Assembly (NCBI RefSeq): GCF_029360765.1
Contig: NZ_JARKNA010000007.1
Coordinates: 65,957 to 129,956 of the forward strand
DNA length: 64,000 bases
Origin: Terrimonas pollutisoli
GTDB lineage: Bacteria > Bacteroidota > Bacteroidia > Chitinophagales > Chitinophagaceae
Reading direction: 5' to 3'
Shown piece by piece: positions 62,190 through 64,000 of this stretch. Position 1 is the first letter of the stretch; every line of letters begins with the position of its first letter. The notes beneath the pieces are model-generated. The model saw only the letters and a list, made by a program, of their open reading frames with translations, searched no databases and was not told the DNA's origin. The translations under genes and the position numbers were made by a program.

Positions 62190-62795
62190 ATGCAAAAATC
62201 ATTCTTTTCACTGGCGCCTGCCCTGGCAATCGCTTTGCTTCTGGCTCATTTAGTGAATGAGCCATTACCAATCGGCTCCGCACTGCCTAACCCAGACACA
62301 AAAATGAAAGACATTTCAGGCAAAGAAGTTTCTTTCAGGGATGTAAATAAGAAAAATGGATTGCTGGTAATGTTTAGTTGTAATACCTGTCCTGTTGTGG
62401 GTAAATACCAATCAAGAACATTGGAAATAGGAAAGTTTGCCAGTGATAAAGAAATCGGTGTAGTGCTGTTAAACTCCAACGAAGCGACAAGGGATGATGG
62501 CGAATCGTATGAAGACATGAAGAACTATGCAAGGGAACAGGGGTATAAATTCAGTTATGTAGTGGACAAAAATTCGGTAATGGCCGATGCGTTTGGCGCC
62601 ACCCGCACTCCGGAGCTATTCCTCTTCGACAAATCAGGTAAGCTGGTCTACCACGGTGCCATTGACGACAATGCAAACGGTCCTGATAAGGTAACAAGGC
62701 AGCATGCCAGGATTGCTATTGAGGAAATGGTAGCCGGTAAACAGGTGTCTACTACCACTACCCGTTCGGTTGGCTGCACTATAAAAAGATTATAA
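62190..62795 (+). CDS. exported redoxin-domain protein
   Basis: A 201-residue thioredoxin-fold protein. The ATG at 62190 opens a signal peptide (MQKSFFSLAPALAIALLLAH). The redox motif is CNTCPVV with two Cys two residues apart, and the TRTPELFLFDKSGKLVYHGA segment provides the cis-Pro loop. It resembles AhpC/TSA-type periplasmic redoxins. It follows the BrkB-like gene and ends with a terminator. Confidence 0.87.
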   Translation: MQKSFFSLAPALAIALLLAHLVNEPLPIGSALPNPDTKMKDISGKEVSFRDVNKKNGLLVMFSCNTCPVVGKYQSRTLEIGKFASDKEIGVVLLNSNEATRDDGESYEDMKNYAREQGYKFSYVVDKNSVMADAFGATRTPELFLFDKSGKLVYHGAIDDNANGPDKVTRQHARIAIEEMVAGKQVSTTTTRSVGCTIKRL

Positions 62796-62815
62796 ACCGG
62801 AAACAAGTGATACAC

Positions 62816-62843
62816 AGCCTGCAAAAAAAATTGTAGGCTTTTT
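62816..62843 (+). terminator. terminator after the redoxin gene
   Basis: AGCCTGCAA and TTGTAGGCT pair (one G-T) around an A-rich loop, followed by TTTTT. Confidence 0.75.
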
Positions 62844-62920
62844 TATGTACCCGTATGGAAATAAATCAGCCTTGCATCCTAATGCTGGATCGTTCACTTT
62901 ATCACCTAAAAACCACGCTT

Positions 62921-63118
62921 ATGTTATCCCCCGCACTGATCAACAAAGCTATTATCCTTGGCTTTATGGTAATGGTTGGCTATTCTATCGCAAAAAGTAT
63001 ACAGGCTGGCAGTCCGCTTGGATTGATATTGGCTATTGTAAGTCTTTGTGCAGGCATCTATTTTCTATACCTGCTGGTGCGGGCAAAAGAGCAGGCTGAA
63101 CAGGAAGATACCGTTTAG
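62921..63118 (+). CDS. small membrane protein of unknown function
   Basis: A 65-residue protein with two hydrophobic segments (INKAIILGFMVMVGYSIAKS and LGLILAIVSLCAGIYFLYLL) and a charged tail. The ATG at 62921 puts the first segment at the N terminus; an earlier ATG at 62855 would add 22 residues. It lies convergent to the TlpA-like gene, one base apart. Confidence 0.6.
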   Translation: MLSPALINKAIILGFMVMVGYSIAKSIQAGSPLGLILAIVSLCAGIYFLYLLVRAKEQAEQEDTV

Positions 63119-63119
63119 C

Positions 63120-63602
63120 TTACCGCTTCAACATAGCTTCTATTTCTTTTTTCAATTTTTCCTTAGAAAAAGAATCTTCGACAAACTTTTTATACCTGTC
63201 GTTATTGTTGACAAAAAGAGTGGCCGGCAACGCACCTGACCAGGATGCATCAATTTTGGGGCAGAAATAATCTGCATTGGTTTCATCCAGCCAGGCTGAC
63301 ACACTGGTTATTTTTCTTTTTTGCAGAAATGCATCGACCTTCGACGGGTAATCATCTTCCATGTCGAGGCTGACAAGCAACAGTTGAAGGTTGTCCTTTT
63401 TGTATTCTTTTTCAAGGGCCAGGAAATAGGGCATTTCTTCAATACATGGTTTGCAATAGGTAGCCCAAAAATTGATCACCAGCGGCGTTTTGCTTTCTGC
63501 AATTATTTTCTCAAGATCCGTGATCTTTATTTTTTTTGCTTGTTGTCCGAAAACAGGCAGCGTAATAAATAAAGCACTAAATATGATTGTAACTATTTTC
63601 AT
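63120..63602 (-). CDS. TlpA-type thioredoxin-like protein
   Basis: A 160-residue exported thioredoxin-fold protein with signal peptide MKIVTIIFSALFITLPVFG and redox motif WATYCKPCIEEMP. GALPATLFVNNND supplies the cis-Pro loop. It probably reduces disulfides in the periplasm, for instance in cytochrome maturation. It is separated from the right-edge methylase by a dispersed TTCGACAGGCTCAGG motif. Confidence 0.9.
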   Translation of the reverse strand: MKIVTIIFSALFITLPVFGQQAKKIKITDLEKIIAESKTPLVINFWATYCKPCIEEMPYFLALEKEYKKDNLQLLLVSLDMEDDYPSKVDAFLQKRKITSVSAWLDETNADYFCPKIDASWSGALPATLFVNNNDRYKKFVEDSFSKEKLKKEIEAMLKR

Positions 63603-63627
63603 TAAGCATTGTGAATTGATCCTTCGA

Positions 63628-63645
63628 CCCTTCGACAGGCTCAGG
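63628..63645. repeat. dispersed CCCTTCGACAGGCTCAGG motif
   Basis: Related to 38002-38018 and 31611-31624. Intergenic, between two minus-strand genes. Confidence 0.5.
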
Positions 63646-63669
63646 GGTCAGGATTGAATATTCAAAATT

Positions 63670-64000
63670 TTATTCCGTTCTTTTAAAACTCCACTCATTT
63701 AATAGCTCATTGTATCTCGCTTCATCCAGTTTCCGCTGATCATAATGACCAGCCAGTGATTTTTGCCGGAATGCTTCGTATAAACTAACAGCGCATGCAA
63801 CGCTTATATTCAATGATTGAATAATTCCGGCCTGTGGTATCACGAAGCTGCCATCTGCCATTGCCCTTATCTCCTCACTCACCCCATTATGTTCGTTGCC
63901 AAAAACCAGCGCTATGCTTTTGGTAAAATCGACCTGGTATAAACTTACTGCATCGTCACTTAAATGAGTCGTTAAAATGGATGAATACCTTTTACGCAAG
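63670..64000 (-). CDS. TrmH/SpoU-family RNA methyltransferase (N terminus outside window)
   Basis: The last 109 codons of a SAM-dependent 2'-O-ribose methyltransferase with the trefoil-knot SPOUT fold. Motif 2 is IALVFGNEHNGVSEEIRAMA and motif 3 is FVIPQAGIIQSLNISVACAV with the knot Asn-Ser-like residues. The C-terminal helix DEARYNELLNEWSFKRTE resembles tRNA (Gm18) TrmH. The 5' part lies beyond the right edge, so family assignment between tRNA and rRNA targets is open. Confidence 0.87.
   Translation of the reverse strand, partial: LRKRYSSILTTHLSDDAVSLYQVDFTKSIALVFGNEHNGVSEEIRAMADGSFVIPQAGIIQSLNISVACAVSLYEAFRQKSLAGHYDQRKLDEARYNELLNEWSFKRTE

Overview
The window reads as a chromosomal segment of a Bacteroidota bacterium, most likely of the Chitinophagaceae type. 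Supporting signs are the rpmB-rpmG-DUF4295-ftsY-rimO cluster, BshC (bacillithiol synthesis), a DHCW-motif cupin, secreted PKD/beta-helix surface proteins, outer-membrane beta-barrels behind SusD-free lipoprotein genes, an orphan LytTR regulator, weak Shine-Dalgarno use, a TAnnTTTG-type -7 box before rpmB, and a type II-C CRISPR locus with 47-nt repeats whose GTTGTGATTTGC end is typical of this phylum.

Layout. 1-2139: a secreted beta-helix plus PKD-repeat protein running off the left edge. 2498-9636: an exopolysaccharide block (three glycosyltransferases, a polysaccharide deacetylase, a sugar oxidoreductase, an unrecognised TIM-barrel-like protein and the polyprenyl-phosphate sugar transferase that starts chain assembly). 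9724-15132: housekeeping and metabolic genes (BshC, a membrane hydroxylase, an aldehyde dehydrogenase). 15546-23958: a complete type II-C CRISPR-Cas system: tracrRNA on the minus strand, cas9, cas1 and cas2 on the plus strand, a broken IS200/IS605-type transposase gene, then a 17-repeat array. 24045-28407: an ATPase gene that shares upstream iterons with cas1, decayed cas1 and repeat fragments, an AraC regulator and a haloperoxidase-like protein. 28408-36640: oxidoreductase, CbpA/CbpM chaperone pair, DUF1080 protein, ECF sigma factor with a membrane partner, and small envelope genes. 36742-37799: three damaged genes. 37888-45797: rimO, ftsY, ribosomal proteins, dihydrolipoyl dehydrogenase, Pcm, phosphoglucomutase. 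45908-64000: regulators, iron-sulfur redox proteins, tRNA-Gly, MiaB, and an envelope group (sigma-54 activator, LptE, SecG, MltG, BrkB-like), thioredoxin-like proteins and a TrmH-type methylase cut by the right edge.

The most unusual signal is a family of short hairpin (REP-like) elements that have entered other functional sequences. One 39-nt double-hairpin form occurs three times with compensatory base changes; one copy splits the transposase gene just after its catalytic YxxxQ motif, another lies in a duplicated rimO 3' end. A hairpin with the same stem and the same loop is embedded inside the last two CRISPR repeats, where it replaces two bases and makes the tracrRNA-pairing half of the repeat self-complementary. 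A detached half repeat at 28241 carries a similar hairpin at the same internal position. Other palindromes lie in frame inside miaB and the 5' end of lptE. Around the CRISPR locus there are also two decayed cas1 5' ends, a detached repeat half, and a 14-nt iteron present both before cas1 and between the array and the ATPase. Everything about function of these elements is inference from sequence alone.
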